Shown: positions 1 through 8,063, numbered from the stretch's first letter. The stretch is 31,692 nucleotides of DNA from JBPCQA01 sp050998615 (GCA_050998615.1 JBPCQA010000053.1:1-31692); one strand, 5' to 3'. Program-made: numbers and translations. The notes: generated by a model not told the origin, from the sequence alone.

Positions 1-1
1 C

Positions 2-202
2 CTTGTCGGGTCGTTGCGAGCACGCGTTTTGTGGGTCCCGGGGTGGGGTCTGCCTCTCGGCGCCGGTCCCGACGCACTCGAGGAGCCGGCCGAGGCGTTC
101 GCCGAGCGGCTCGGCGATGCCCTTACCGAGACTGACGCATTGAGCGACGCCGAACGCTCCGCGCGCAATGGCCTGCTCAACCGTCAGCTGACGATCCGAT
201 GA
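2..202 (+). CDS. 3' end of an unidentified gene (cut by window edge)
   Basis: An open frame runs in from the left edge without a start codon and ends in TGA at 200-202. The 66 visible residues contain a hydrophobic stretch (VLWVPGWGLPLGAG) followed by an acidic, alanine-rich helical tail (DALEEPAEAFAERLGDAL). The codon pattern is GC-rich in third positions, as expected for a real gene here. A TTG at 14 could serve as a start, but the frame is open upstream of it, so this is most simply the C-terminus of a longer protein. I do not recognise the family. It converges on arginine deiminase. Confidence 0.5.
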   Translation, partial: LVGSLRARVLWVPGWGLPLGAGPDALEEPAEAFAERLGDALTETDALSDAERSARNGLLNRQLTIR

Positions 203-300
203 GCGGCCCGGTGCTTGTGCTGTCCGACTGAGTTGTTTAGGCTTCATCTACGCTCGGTCGTTGCTGTATCCCCCGTCAGTAACGGCCGGGCCTCCATGTT

Positions 301-350
301 TTCGCGGCCGCTTGCACAAGCTAGTTTCGCGGCGGTTTGCACAAGCTAGA
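301..350. repeat. Two tandem copies of a 25-bp repeat
   Basis: Units at 301-324 and 326-349 both begin TTCGCGGC and end TTGCACAAGCTAG, differing at only two or three inner positions. Each contains the dyad GCTTG/CAAGC or a variant. They lie between the convergent genes ending at 202 and 354, and the second unit abuts the stop codon of arginine deiminase. The remainder of the 203-351 gap shows no gene. The function is unknown; they could be a genome-wide intergenic repeat or part of a terminator. Confidence 0.6.
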
Positions 351-351
351 G

Positions 352-1566
352 CTAGAGCGGGTCGCGGGTGATGGGGCAGGACATGCACCGCGGCCCACCT
401 CGGCCCGAGCCAAGCTCGGAGCCGGAGATCGTGACCACATCGATGCCCGCCTCGCGCAGCCGTTCGTTCGTCTCGACGTTGCGCTCATAGGCGACCGCGA
501 CGCGTGGACAAATCGCCAGCGTGTTGTTACCGTCGTCCCACTGCTCGCGCTCGGCGGTGACTGGGTCGAGGCCGGTGTCGATTTGGCGCAGCGTGTCGAT
601 CCCCATGGCCTTTGCGGCTGCCACCAGGAACGGCTCGGCTGGGGCTACCGACAGTTGGATCAGTGACTCGTCGCTGACCGGCTCCTGGCAGGTCACGGCA
701 TGAGCAGACATCGTCTCGGCCACATTGGCATACAACACCAGCGCGTCGACGTCCACCATCGTGCAAACCGTGTCGAGATGCATGGTGGCGCGCTCTTGTG
801 CGATCGGGACGGCCAACACGGTGTGGGCCAGCCCGTCGGCCAGCGCACGGCGCGCGAACCGCTCGGCTCCAGCAGGCGTCGTACGCTCTCCGACACCGAC
901 CGCGATCACACCCGGACTCATCATCAACACGTCGCCGCCTTCTAGGTGCTCGCGTTGCCAGCCGTGGATGCGGGGAACGCCGGCGAATCGGGGGTGAAAC
1001 GTGTAGATCAGCTCCGTGAGTTGGGTCTCTCGGGCTCTAGCCGGCATCGCCAGACTTGTCACGGCGGCACTGGAGGGCAGCCAGACCGACGAATCCCGGG
1101 TGAAGAGCAGGTTCGGCAGTGGGTCGATCAGGAAGTCATCATGGGTCAGCAGGCTCGTGACCAACCCGTAACCGCCCCGGATCTCGTCGTTGCGCACACC
1201 GGCGGTCAACGCGTCGGCCAGATCTTCGGGCGACAGTGTCTTGAGCCAGGTGGTGAGGTAGGCGCGCAGCGTGTCGCCGAGGCGCAGACTCGACGCGACG
1301 TGCCCGATCGCCTGCTCGCGGGCCGCGGGGTCGTGCAGGGCCCCGACGAGGAGGTCGAGCAGGTACAACACCTCGACGTCGCGGTCTCGCAGCGCGGCCG
1401 CGAAGGCGTCATGCTCGTCTTGGGCCCGGCCGACCCATGGGATGCCGTCGAACAGCAGGCTGTCGTTGTTGCGTGGGGTGAGCCGCTTGAGTTCGGGCCC
1501 CGGCCGGTGAAGGAGCACGGTCCGAAGGCGGCCGACTTCGCTGTTGGCGCCTAGCTTCGCAATCAT
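352..1566 (-). CDS. arcA: Arginine deiminase
   Basis: Hydrolyses L-arginine to L-citrulline and ammonia, the first step of the arginine deiminase pathway. The 404-residue length is normal for the family. Visible guanidino-modifying-enzyme motifs are FTRDSS in the middle, EGGDVL around the substrate carboxylates, HLDTVCTMVD with the catalytic His/Asp, and the C-terminal RCMSCPI segment whose Cys397 is the expected nucleophile. The ATG at 1566 gives the expected N-terminus (MIAKLGANSEVGRLRTVLLH). No ornithine carbamoyltransferase, carbamate kinase or arginine/ornithine antiporter is adjacent, so it stands apart from a classical arc operon. It is last in a minus-strand run with the GDT1 transporter 22 bp upstream. 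Confidence 0.95.
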   Translation of the reverse strand: MIAKLGANSEVGRLRTVLLHRPGPELKRLTPRNNDSLLFDGIPWVGRAQDEHDAFAAALRDRDVEVLYLLDLLVGALHDPAAREQAIGHVASSLRLGDTLRAYLTTWLKTLSPEDLADALTAGVRNDEIRGGYGLVTSLLTHDDFLIDPLPNLLFTRDSSVWLPSSAAVTSLAMPARARETQLTELIYTFHPRFAGVPRIHGWQREHLEGGDVLMMSPGVIAVGVGERTTPAGAERFARRALADGLAHTVLAVPIAQERATMHLDTVCTMVDVDALVLYANVAETMSAHAVTCQEPVSDESLIQLSVAPAEPFLVAAAKAMGIDTLRQIDTGLDPVTAEREQWDDGNNTLAICPRVAVAYERNVETNERLREAGIDVVTISGSELGSGRGGPRCMSCPITRDPL

Positions 1567-1588
1567 GCCGAGAGCCTAACGCCCGGGT

Positions 1589-2200
1589 TCAGCTGGCCGA
1601 CGTGATCACTTGGTAGACACCGAATCCGGCAAAGATCAAACACACCCCACCGGCGATGTAGTGGAGCAGCGACAGCCGCATGTAGCGCAGCAGGACGCGG
1701 CCGCCGATCACAGCCAGCCCGGACACGAGAAGCAGCGCCGCCCACGCGCCGATGAAGATCGAGACGGGAGAGCCGTACTTAGCCACCAGGTTCAGCGTCA
1801 GAATCTGGGACAGGTCACCCCACTCCGCCGCGAACAGCAGCACGAAGGAGGCGACCAGCGCATGCCAGCCAGTCTGAGTCTCGCTGGACTTGACGCTGAA
1901 CTCCTCTTCCTGTTCCTCCGCATCCGCATCCGCGTGCGGTGCCGCCCTGAACAAGATGAACGCCCCGATCAGAAACATTAGGGTGCTCAGGGCGTGCACG
2001 ATCCACTCCGGCAGGAACGACACCGCCTTGCCGGCGCTGACCGCGACCACGCACTGCACGCCGAACGCCAGCCCGACCCCGATCCACACCGGCAGTGGCT
2101 TGTAGCGGGTCGACAGCACCAGCGCGGCCACGAACGTCTTGTCGGGAAGCTCGACGGGGAAGATGAGCGCGAAACTCAAGAGGATCAAGTGCCAATCCAT
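1589..2200 (-). CDS. GDT1/TMEM165 (UPF0016) family cation transporter
   Basis: Integral membrane protein of the UPF0016/GDT1 family, whose members move Mn2+ or Ca2+; bacterial relatives act as Mn2+ exporters. Both signature repeats are present: ELPDKT near residues 17-22 and EWGDLS near 126-131, each at the start of a three-helix half. The acidic linker between halves (HADADAEEQEEEF) is typical. Length is 203 residues. I chose the ATG at 2200; a TTG two codons upstream is also possible. It follows larC by 56 bp on the same strand and is probably co-transcribed. I saw no yybP-ykoY manganese riboswitch in the short upstream gap. Confidence 0.92.
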   Translation of the reverse strand: MDWHLILLSFALIFPVELPDKTFVAALVLSTRYKPLPVWIGVGLAFGVQCVVAVSAGKAVSFLPEWIVHALSTLMFLIGAFILFRAAPHADADAEEQEEEFSVKSSETQTGWHALVASFVLLFAAEWGDLSQILTLNLVAKYGSPVSIFIGAWAALLLVSGLAVIGGRVLLRYMRLSLLHYIAGGVCLIFAGFGVYQVITSAS

Positions 2201-2256
2201 GGACAACCCAACGTCGAGAACAAGTGCGAGCGGTGAGCCTATCGGCTCTGGCGAGC

Positions 2257-3462
2257 TCAGCGTCGCATGTCCGGGGCGTACGGCGCCTGGCGGACGGCCT
2301 GGGCTATCGCCTCGGCCAGCACCATCTTGACCGGCCGGCCCAGCACATCAGCGGCCGCGACGACGTCGTCGTACTCCGGTTGCACGTTGACCACCACCCC
2401 TTCTGACAGTGCGAGCTTGACGCTGACCAGCTGCCCACCCACCTCGACCTTGACGAAGCGCCGATCCAGCGCATGCTTGGCGACCCTCAGCTCCCGCAGG
2501 CCGATCGCCGAGGTCTCGGCGAAGATCACCCGGCGTACGCTCGGCCCGAGGTCGTCTCGCACCAACACGGACAACGTGTGAGCCGGACGGCCCTTCTTCA
2601 TCAGGATGGGTGTCAACCACGCATCGGCGGCGCCCGCGACAAGCAACCGCTGCAAGACCAGCGGCCATAGCCGTGGGTCGAGGTCGTCGACGTTGGTCTC
2701 ATAGAGCACGATCCGGGCCGGAGCCTCCGGCACCGGGGCGCAGACGCCGGTGGCCTCACCGATCAGTAGTCGTACGACGTTGGCGTGCGAGTCGAAGTCG
2801 CGACTGCCGGCTCCGAGCCCGACCGAGCTGACCGCCATCAGCGGCTGGGGCCCCCACGTGCTCACCCAGTGGCTCAGCAAGGCGGCGCCGGTTGGGGTGC
2901 ACAGCTCGGAGACGGCTGGGCCGGCGTATGTCGGAACGCCGCGCAGCAACAGCACGACGGCTGGTGCGGGCACACCCAACAGCCCATGTGCGGTGCGGAC
3001 TTCGCCCGATCCCACCGCGATCGGATTGCAGTGGAGCTCATCGAGGTGCAGCGATTCGAAGCCTGCGCAGACGCCGACGATGTCGGCGATAGCATCCAGC
3101 GCGCCGACCTCGTGGAAGTGCACCTCATCGGTGGCGACGCCGTGCACCTGTGCCTCGGCCTCGGCTAACCGGGTGAACACGGCAATCACGTGTCTGGTGA
3201 CGTGGGTATCGAGGTTGGCCGCCTTGATCAAAGAGACCACATCGCGCAACCCTCGATGAGTGGTGGAATCGGCAACTCCCACCGTTGCCCGGCAGGCCGA
3301 CAACGCGCCGCGCCGGACCCGCTCGGGTGTGATGCTGGTGGCTTCGGGGGCCACGGCGGCGATGGCCGACGCGATGATCGTCTCGTCAACGCCGGCATCG
3401 AGAAGGGCGCCCAGCAGCATGTCTCCACTGGCGCCCGAGGCTGCGTCGATCCAGCCGATCAC
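2257..3462 (-). CDS. larC: LarC, nickel-inserting enzyme of nickel-pincer cofactor synthesis
   Basis: LarC is the CTP-dependent cyclometallase that places nickel into the pyridinium dithiocarboxylate pincer cofactor used by lactate racemase and relatives. The protein starts GWIDAASGASGDMLLGALLD, the family's N-terminal signature, and continues through a His-rich GVATDEVHFHEVGALDA segment and NVDDLDP in the C-terminal domain. Length is 401 residues. It is one uninterrupted frame, unlike the lactobacillar larC1/larC2, which need a programmed frameshift. The GTG start at 3462 overlaps the larB stop codon (GTGA), which decides the start; the frame is open further upstream but only in the shadow of larB. 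Confidence 0.93.
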   Translation of the reverse strand: MIGWIDAASGASGDMLLGALLDAGVDETIIASAIAAVAPEATSITPERVRRGALSACRATVGVADSTTHRGLRDVVSLIKAANLDTHVTRHVIAVFTRLAEAEAQVHGVATDEVHFHEVGALDAIADIVGVCAGFESLHLDELHCNPIAVGSGEVRTAHGLLGVPAPAVVLLLRGVPTYAGPAVSELCTPTGAALLSHWVSTWGPQPLMAVSSVGLGAGSRDFDSHANVVRLLIGEATGVCAPVPEAPARIVLYETNVDDLDPRLWPLVLQRLLVAGAADAWLTPILMKKGRPAHTLSVLVRDDLGPSVRRVIFAETSAIGLRELRVAKHALDRRFVKVEVGGQLVSVKLALSEGVVVNVQPEYDDVVAAADVLGRPVKMVLAEAIAQAVRQAPYAPDMRR

Positions 3463-4208
3463 GGTTGCCGGCTGGTGGGGTCGGCACTTCGGCGCGAGCC
3501 GGTTTCGGCATTTCGGGCCACTCGCGCCGCGAAGACCCCGGCGCCGAAGCCGTTGTCGATGTTGACCACCGTGACACCCGGCGCGCATGAATTGAGCATG
3601 CCGAGCAGGGCGGCGAGGCCGCCGAAGGAGGCGCCGTACCCAACACTGGTCGGCACTGCGACGAGCGGCACACCGGTCAGCCCGCCGACCACCGAAGGCA
3701 GCGCCCCCTCCATGCCGGCGACCACGATCAGACAATCGGCACTCGCCAGGTCGTCACGAACACTCAAGACGCGATGCAGTCCGGCCACTCCCACGTCGTT
3801 GATCACCAGGACATCCGAACCGTAGGCGCGCACGGTCAGCGCAGCCTCTTGGGCAACCTTGGCATCCGAGGTGCCGGCAGACACGATCACGACCCGGCCA
3901 CGGGGGCTGGGCAGCTCACCGAGCGTGCAGGCCCTTGCCACGTCGTCGATGATCGCGTCCGGCAGCTCTCGACGGAGGTGGCCGAGCGCGTCCTCGCTGA
4001 GCCGGGTGGCCAGCGCGGCGCGGTCCGGCTGTGCTTCGCGCAACCTGGTCAGCAACTCGACGACCTGGGCCGGCGTCTTGCCGGCGCCATATACGACCTC
4101 GGGATCTCCGGTGCGACCAGCCCGATCGAGGTCGAGCCGCGCGTAGCCGAGGTCGAGCGCCGGCGGTTGGCTCTCCCTAGGGGCGCCGTCAGCCGAGGAG
4201 CCGGTCAT
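3459..4208 (-). CDS. larB: LarB, pyridinium-3,5-biscarboxylic acid mononucleotide synthase
   Basis: LarB carboxylates the pyridinium ring of nicotinic acid adenine dinucleotide and releases AMP, the first step of nickel-pincer cofactor synthesis. The C-terminal half is PurE-like: VSAGTSDAKVAQEAALT, VAGMEGALPSVVGGL, and VPTSVGYGASFGGLAALLGM, followed by the VVNIDNGFGAG tail. Length from the ATG at 4208 is 249 residues; an ATG at 4241 in the same frame is an alternative. It overlaps larC by four bases, so the two are translationally coupled. larE and larA are not in this window. Confidence 0.93.
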   Translation of the reverse strand: MTGSSADGAPRESQPPALDLGYARLDLDRAGRTGDPEVVYGAGKTPAQVVELLTRLREAQPDRAALATRLSEDALGHLRRELPDAIIDDVARACTLGELPSPRGRVVIVSAGTSDAKVAQEAALTVRAYGSDVLVINDVGVAGLHRVLSVRDDLASADCLIVVAGMEGALPSVVGGLTGVPLVAVPTSVGYGASFGGLAALLGMLNSCAPGVTVVNIDNGFGAGVFAARVARNAETGSRRSADPTSRQP

Positions 4209-4245
4209 GGTCTCGAACCTATCGCCTCGGCCGGCTCCCATCGCC

Positions 4246-4701
4246 TCAGGCTTCGGAGCGAGCGAATCCGATGGCTTGTTCTTCTTCCGGCGAGAGTTGC
4301 TGGTTGGCACTCCAGCCCGAGACGTTCTTGGCGTAGGTCCGCGAGTCGCTGCGCCCGTGGATCGACGTGAGTACGACGCCGTCGCCGCCGTCGTCGAGCA
4401 ACGCCATCGACCAGGAAAGGTGACCACCCATGTCGCCGAATGCGTCATAGCGCACGACTGCCAGGTGGCGCAGGGTGGTCGCCACATCGGACCTCAGCGC
4501 CTCGATGTTCGCCGCGACTTCGCCCGCTGCCAGGGGCGCGTTGGTTCGCCCGCGCCTCGAGCTCGCGCTCAGCGCAGCCGACCTGCTGGGGTAACGCAGG
4601 GCGGCGCGTCGCCAACCGGCTAATGCGACGGCCAATGACACCAACGCGATGACGACCGCGGCGACACTCAACCAGCTCAGCGTTATCGGTCCGAAGGGCA
4701 C
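4246..4701 (-). CDS. DUF4446 family membrane-anchored protein
   Basis: A 151-residue protein with one N-terminal membrane helix (residues 9-29, LSVAAVVIALVSLAVALAGW), a basic linker, then the compact DUF4446 domain. The conserved core is recognisable as HLAVVRYDAFGDMGGHLSWS, followed by ALLDDGGDGVVLTSIHGRSD and RTYAK. The family is common in Firmicutes and Actinobacteria; its function is unknown. It begins at GTG 4701 and lies 37 bp upstream of larB on the same strand. The IS701-type element begins 17 bp before its start codon, so its native promoter may have been replaced. Confidence 0.9.
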   Translation of the reverse strand: MPFGPITLSWLSVAAVVIALVSLAVALAGWRRAALRYPSRSAALSASSRRGRTNAPLAAGEVAANIEALRSDVATTLRHLAVVRYDAFGDMGGHLSWSMALLDDGGDGVVLTSIHGRSDSRTYAKNVSGWSANQQLSPEEEQAIGFARSEA

Positions 4702-4718
4702 GCAGGCAGCCTAATACT

Positions 4719-5222
4719 ACAGCCGTAGATCGTGACCTGTGCGGCTGATGGGCCGGTTGGGGTGGTTGGGCGGCGTGTCTTCGAGGACGGCCGCGGCCAC
4801 CGGGCGAGCATCTGTTGCTTGTGTGGAACAACGACAACGCCGCGGTGGCCGCGGCACACAGCGTAGACCGTGACCGGTGGCAGCAGGCGTTTAGCGAGGT
4901 GATCGATCGGATCGCGCCTCGGTTCGCCCGATACGAGGCGCTGCGGCACGCCGCGGGTCTGATTCAGGGGCTGGTCTCGGGTCTGAACCGGAAGAATCAC
5001 TGGACGATCGCCGAGCACCGCGGCCAGGCGACCCCGGACGGGTTGCAGCATCTGCTGGCGCGGGCCAAGTGGGACGCCGACGCGGTCCGCGATGACCTGC
5101 GCACCGCGACCAGAACTCTCGACTCCCTACTGAACTGGTCCCGAAGGCGACGACATCAACATCGCGCCCGACAATCGCACTACAGACGACGAGAGAACCA
5201 AATGATCACGATCTACGGCTGT
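4719..5222. mobile_element. Internally deleted IS701-family element (MITE-like), 504 bp
   Basis: Perfect 17-bp terminal inverted repeats bound the element: ACAGCCGTAGATCGTGA at 4719-4735 and its reverse complement at 5206-5222. Inside is a transposase frame that keeps only its two ends. IS701 transposases normally exceed 400 residues and the whole IS is around 1.4-1.5 kb, so roughly 0.9 kb has been lost. The ends are intact, so it could still be moved by a full-length transposase elsewhere. Flanking bases (TACT at the left, CCGT at the right) show no obvious target duplication, which suggests that adjacent DNA was deleted after insertion. Confidence 0.85.
4815..5222 (+). pseudogene. IS701-family transposase, N- and C-terminal ends fused by deletion
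   Basis: The N-terminal part reads RDRWQQAFSEVIDRIAPRF, then HAAGLIQGLVSGLNRKNHWT, IAEHRGQATPDGLQHLLARA and KWDADAVRDDLR, which is the characteristic start of IS701-type DDE transposases. Directly after that comes NWSRRRRHQHRARQSHYRRR, which resembles the basic extreme C-terminus of the same family. The central DDE catalytic domain is missing, so the product cannot transpose by itself. The frame stays open through the right inverted repeat to 5276, which is read-through into flanking DNA. Confidence 0.85.
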
Positions 5223-5509
5223 CCGTTGGGCGGGCTGCTGTCGATGCATCCAGTGCAGGCCGCCCAGGCAACGTAGTCGCCGAAAACCCGCAGCAAAGAC
5301 ACTGTCGCTGATTTGGCAACGGGATAGCCGCTACAGCCGTTAACGATAGATGCCCCGGCCACCGTTGGAGATGTAGTGACAGCGGAGTGCTCAGTCACTG
5401 AAGGCTGGTTTCCAATCGTCGGTCGATCTGGAGACGACGAACAAGTAGTCAGAAGCGAAAAGGCGCACGCTAGTAAACCCAATCGTCGCGCTGCAGTAAA
5501 AGGTTTCAC
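5213..5509 (-). pseudogene. Lipoprotein gene truncated at the IS701 element
   Basis: The start is a GTG at 5509 whose bases overlap the TGA of the PAP2-kinase fusion (GTGA), so the gene was translationally coupled to it. The N-terminus is a lipoprotein signal (RRLGLLACAFSLLTTCSSS), with Cys23 the likely lipidated residue and a Ser/Thr-rich linker after it. The Cys-containing domain that follows (VNGCSGYPVAKSATVSLLRV) runs into the right inverted repeat of the IS701 element at 5222 and stops inside it. About 95 native residues remain; the 3' part of the gene is absent from the other side of the element. The family is not recognisable from what is left. Confidence 0.7.
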
Positions 5510-7086
5510 GGCTGCCCTGGGACACGGATCAGCAGCATGCCGGGCTCGATCTCGGCGCGGATCTCGGTGCCGGGGCCGACGGTGTCGCCGTCGATCTGAC
5601 GCGGCGTGGGGTGGGAGGCCGTCAAGACGACCGACCGGCCGGTGAACCTGTCGAGGCGATCATCGGTGCGTGGGTGGCGGATCAGGATGCGCCAGACCAG
5701 CCCGATCCAGCCGAGCAGGCGGCCCGGCGCGATCACCACAACGTCAAGCACGCCGTCGTCGATGAGCGCATCGGGCAGCAGGGGGATGCCGGCTTGCAGG
5801 CTGCCGACGTTGCCGATGATCACGGTGCGAGCCCAGCGTCGTACCGGCTCAGATCCGTCCACGCTGATGTCGACCCGCACTGCCGGGTAGCGCAGCTGCC
5901 GGGCACCGGCGAACAGATACGCGACCCAGCCCATCCTGGCCTTCATCGCGGCCGGTACACCGTCCATGATCGCCGCGTCGAGCCCCAACCCAGCCATCAC
6001 CATGAAGCGGGTCGGGTCGAGCCCGTCGCCCTTGATCTTAACGACGTCGACCGGGCGATCGCGGCCTCGCAGGATCGTCTCGATGGCTTGCGGTCGAGAC
6101 AAGGGGACACCGAGGTTGCGCGCCAGCAGGTTCCCGGTCCCGGTCGGCAACACCCCCACCGGGACTCCGGTGCCGGCCATCTCCGCGCAAACCACCCGAA
6201 CCGTGCCGTCGCCGCCGGCGGCCACCACGAGATCGGCGCCGGCGGCGACCGCTGCCTTGGCCATCGAGCGGCCCGCGTCGTCGACTGTGGTCTCAAACCA
6301 CAGCGGCTCGTCCCAGCCGGCTGCCGTCGCGGCCTGACTCACCCGCGCCTTGAATGCGTCGGCGTTGTCGATCCGGATCGGGTTGAGCACGACGGCTAGC
6401 GTCTGCCGCTGTTCGGAGGTCGCGTCACCCGGCACGTCGGCGACCAAGCCAGCGGACGGTGCCTTGGTCACGCCGAAGATCGCGCTCATCACGGCCACGA
6501 CAAGCGCACCTAACAACCAGCCGCCGGCCACATCACTGGGATAGTGCGCCGCCACGAAGATCCGGTCCGCGCCGACTAGGAGCGCGATCCCCACCCACAC
6601 CGCGATCAGCCCGGCGCGGACACTACGGAGGGTGACGTGCACGGCGGTCAGCACCAGCAGCAAACCCATCCCGGCGGCGACAGCGGTAGCGTGGCCGGAG
6701 GGGTAGGACCAACCGTTGATCTGGTGCGCGACGTCGGGGCGAGGCCGGTGGACCGCGAGCTTGATCAGCGTCGAGCAGATGACGGCGGTCGCCATCGTGG
6801 CCACGACCCACAGCGCGGGGGGCACCTGACGGCGTACGGCGAGAGCGACCGCCACCACGGCCAGCACCACCTCCACCACCCACGGCTGACTGGCGGCGGC
6901 GAGACCGTCGAAGAACGCCGCCCAGCCGGTGCCACGTACGGCGCCATACCAGGAACGGACCACGGAGTGGTCGAACGACATCAGCGGCGTGAGGCGCACG
7001 GTGACAAGCACTGTCACCGCGACGAAGAGCGCTATCAGCGTCGTTGCGACGAGGGGTGCTCGTCGCAGCGGGTGCGAATCAGTCAC
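5506..7086 (-). CDS. PAP2 phosphatase fused to a diacylglycerol/sphingosine-kinase-like domain
   Basis: A two-domain lipid enzyme of 526 residues. The N-terminal half is a multi-helix PAP2 phosphatase with its three motifs: KLAVHRPRPDV (about 109-119), YPSGH (128-132) and AAHYPSDV (179-186). The C-terminal half is a DAGK catalytic domain with AGGDGTVR (290-297) and GVLPTGTGNLLARNLGVP. Such fusions could interconvert phosphorylated and dephosphorylated membrane lipids, but the true substrate is not shown. I chose the GTG at 7086 (VTDSHPLRRAP), where the membrane-protein character begins; the frame stays open upstream to 7236 over a sequence that looks non-coding. The truncated lipoprotein gene is coupled to its 3' end. 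Confidence 0.88.
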   Translation of the reverse strand: MTDSHPLRRAPLVATTLIALFVAVTVLVTVRLTPLMSFDHSVVRSWYGAVRGTGWAAFFDGLAAASQPWVVEVVLAVVAVALAVRRQVPPALWVVATMATAVICSTLIKLAVHRPRPDVAHQINGWSYPSGHATAVAAGMGLLLVLTAVHVTLRSVRAGLIAVWVGIALLVGADRIFVAAHYPSDVAGGWLLGALVVAVMSAIFGVTKAPSAGLVADVPGDATSEQRQTLAVVLNPIRIDNADAFKARVSQAATAAGWDEPLWFETTVDDAGRSMAKAAVAAGADLVVAAGGDGTVRVVCAEMAGTGVPVGVLPTGTGNLLARNLGVPLSRPQAIETILRGRDRPVDVVKIKGDGLDPTRFMVMAGLGLDAAIMDGVPAAMKARMGWVAYLFAGARQLRYPAVRVDISVDGSEPVRRWARTVIIGNVGSLQAGIPLLPDALIDDGVLDVVVIAPGRLLGWIGLVWRILIRHPRTDDRLDRFTGRSVVLTASHPTPRQIDGDTVGPGTEIRAEIEPGMLLIRVPGQP

Positions 7087-7196
7087 GTGCCTTCTACTCT
7101 CACGGGCGCTTTCGACGCGGCCTGAAGCGGTCTCGTCCGACAGTAGCGGTGCGAGCTCCGACCGGTACTGGTAAGCGGCGTGCGGCACAGTCGCTG

Positions 7197-7918
7197 TTAC
7201 AAGACGAGCTCGGGCTTGATCCGAGCCGGCGTCCACACTCGCTGACGTCGAGCCGCGAGCGTGACAACGCCAGCGAGCCGATCAGGTAAGCCGCTAACAC
7301 ACCTGTGTCCAGGGTGAGGACCGTCAGGTCGCCGCCGTACATGAGATGGCGCAGCCCGTCGATCGAGTACGACATCGGAAACACGTGGTGCATTGCCTGT
7401 AGCGGGCCGGGCAGCGTTTGCCAAGGGAAGGCGCCGCCGGCGCTGACCAGCTGCAACACCATCAGCACCAGCCCCAGGAACTCTCCCGGCGCGCCGAGCC
7501 AGGCGGTCAGCGTGTGCACCATGGCGATTGAGCATGCCGAAATGCGGATCAAGAAGCCGACCGTCGCCAGCACGTGCACGACGGTCAGGCCCAACCCAGC
7601 CAGATCACCAGAAACAGCGCGACCATTTGTACGACGCACAGCAGCGTTGGCGTGTACCAGCCGGCCAGCGCGACCCGCAGCGGAGCTTGCGACGCCGCCA
7701 TCGCCCGGGTCGACAGCGGGCCGGACCAGCAAGAAGAGCACGTAGCCGCCGATCCAGGCGGCCAGGCTCATGAAGAACGGCGCCAGCCCCGCGCCGTAGT
7801 TGTCCGCGGTCGCCTGCGACACATTGTGAATGGCCACCGGGTTTGCGATCGCGAGCTTGGGCAACTTGCCGGTGCTGATGCGCAGGATCTCGCTGACGGC
7901 CATCCGGAGTGAGGTCAT
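7197..7918 (-). pseudogene. Decayed YhgE/Pip-type ABC-2 membrane protein
   Basis: The N-terminus (MAVSEILRISTGKLPKLAI) matches the first cytoplasmic/helix segment of YhgE/Pip proteins, but it is joined in frame to ANPVAIHNVSQATADNYGAG, which belongs near the C-terminal transmembrane domain. Some 300-400 central residues are missing. The C-terminal domain then has at least three frame changes. Near 7718 the coding frame shifts to LSTRAMAASQAPLRVALAGW; near 7590 it returns to LGLTVVHVLATVGFL; near 7265 it shifts again to AARRQRVWTPARIKPELVL, the normal end, stopping at 7197. The conserved core LQLVSAGGAFPWQTLPGPLQ and HHVFPMSYSIDGLRHLMYGG survives. A single-frame reading would give a wrong 272-residue protein. 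Confidence 0.85.
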
Positions 7919-8040
7919 GACAGCCTGCTTTCGGTTGGCGGGTTGATCGATGCGGCCGGTTTGACCTGGAGCAGGTCGGCGCTGGGCGGCGAGCAGGTGA
8001 CGACGACGCCGGCGCCAGGCTCTAGGTCGTCAACTGCGTC
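7915..8040 (-). pseudogene. 3' remnant of a gene formerly coupled to yhgE
   Basis: On the minus strand a frame reading DDLEPGAGVVVTCSPPSADL and ending NPPTESRLS has its TGA at 7915-7917 overlapping the ATG of the YhgE remnant (ATGA). That overlap is the usual sign of a coupled upstream gene. In actinobacteria YhgE-like proteins often follow an ABC ATPase, which is a plausible identity, but no Walker or signature motif is left here. The frame has no start before it meets serS, which begins at 8064 on the opposite strand, so only the last 40 or so codons survive. Confidence 0.4.
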
Positions 8041-8063
8041 ACGTTGTCGATATCCTCGCTGCT

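Noticed and set aside
946..1554. Long open frame antisense to arginine deiminase
   Set aside because: Gln/Gly/Asp-rich shadow of a well-conserved enzyme on the other strand; no family features.
2201..2256. Manganese (yybP-ykoY) riboswitch before the GDT1 transporter
   Set aside because: The gap to larC is only 56 bp, too short for the roughly 100-nt aptamer, and no core motif is visible.
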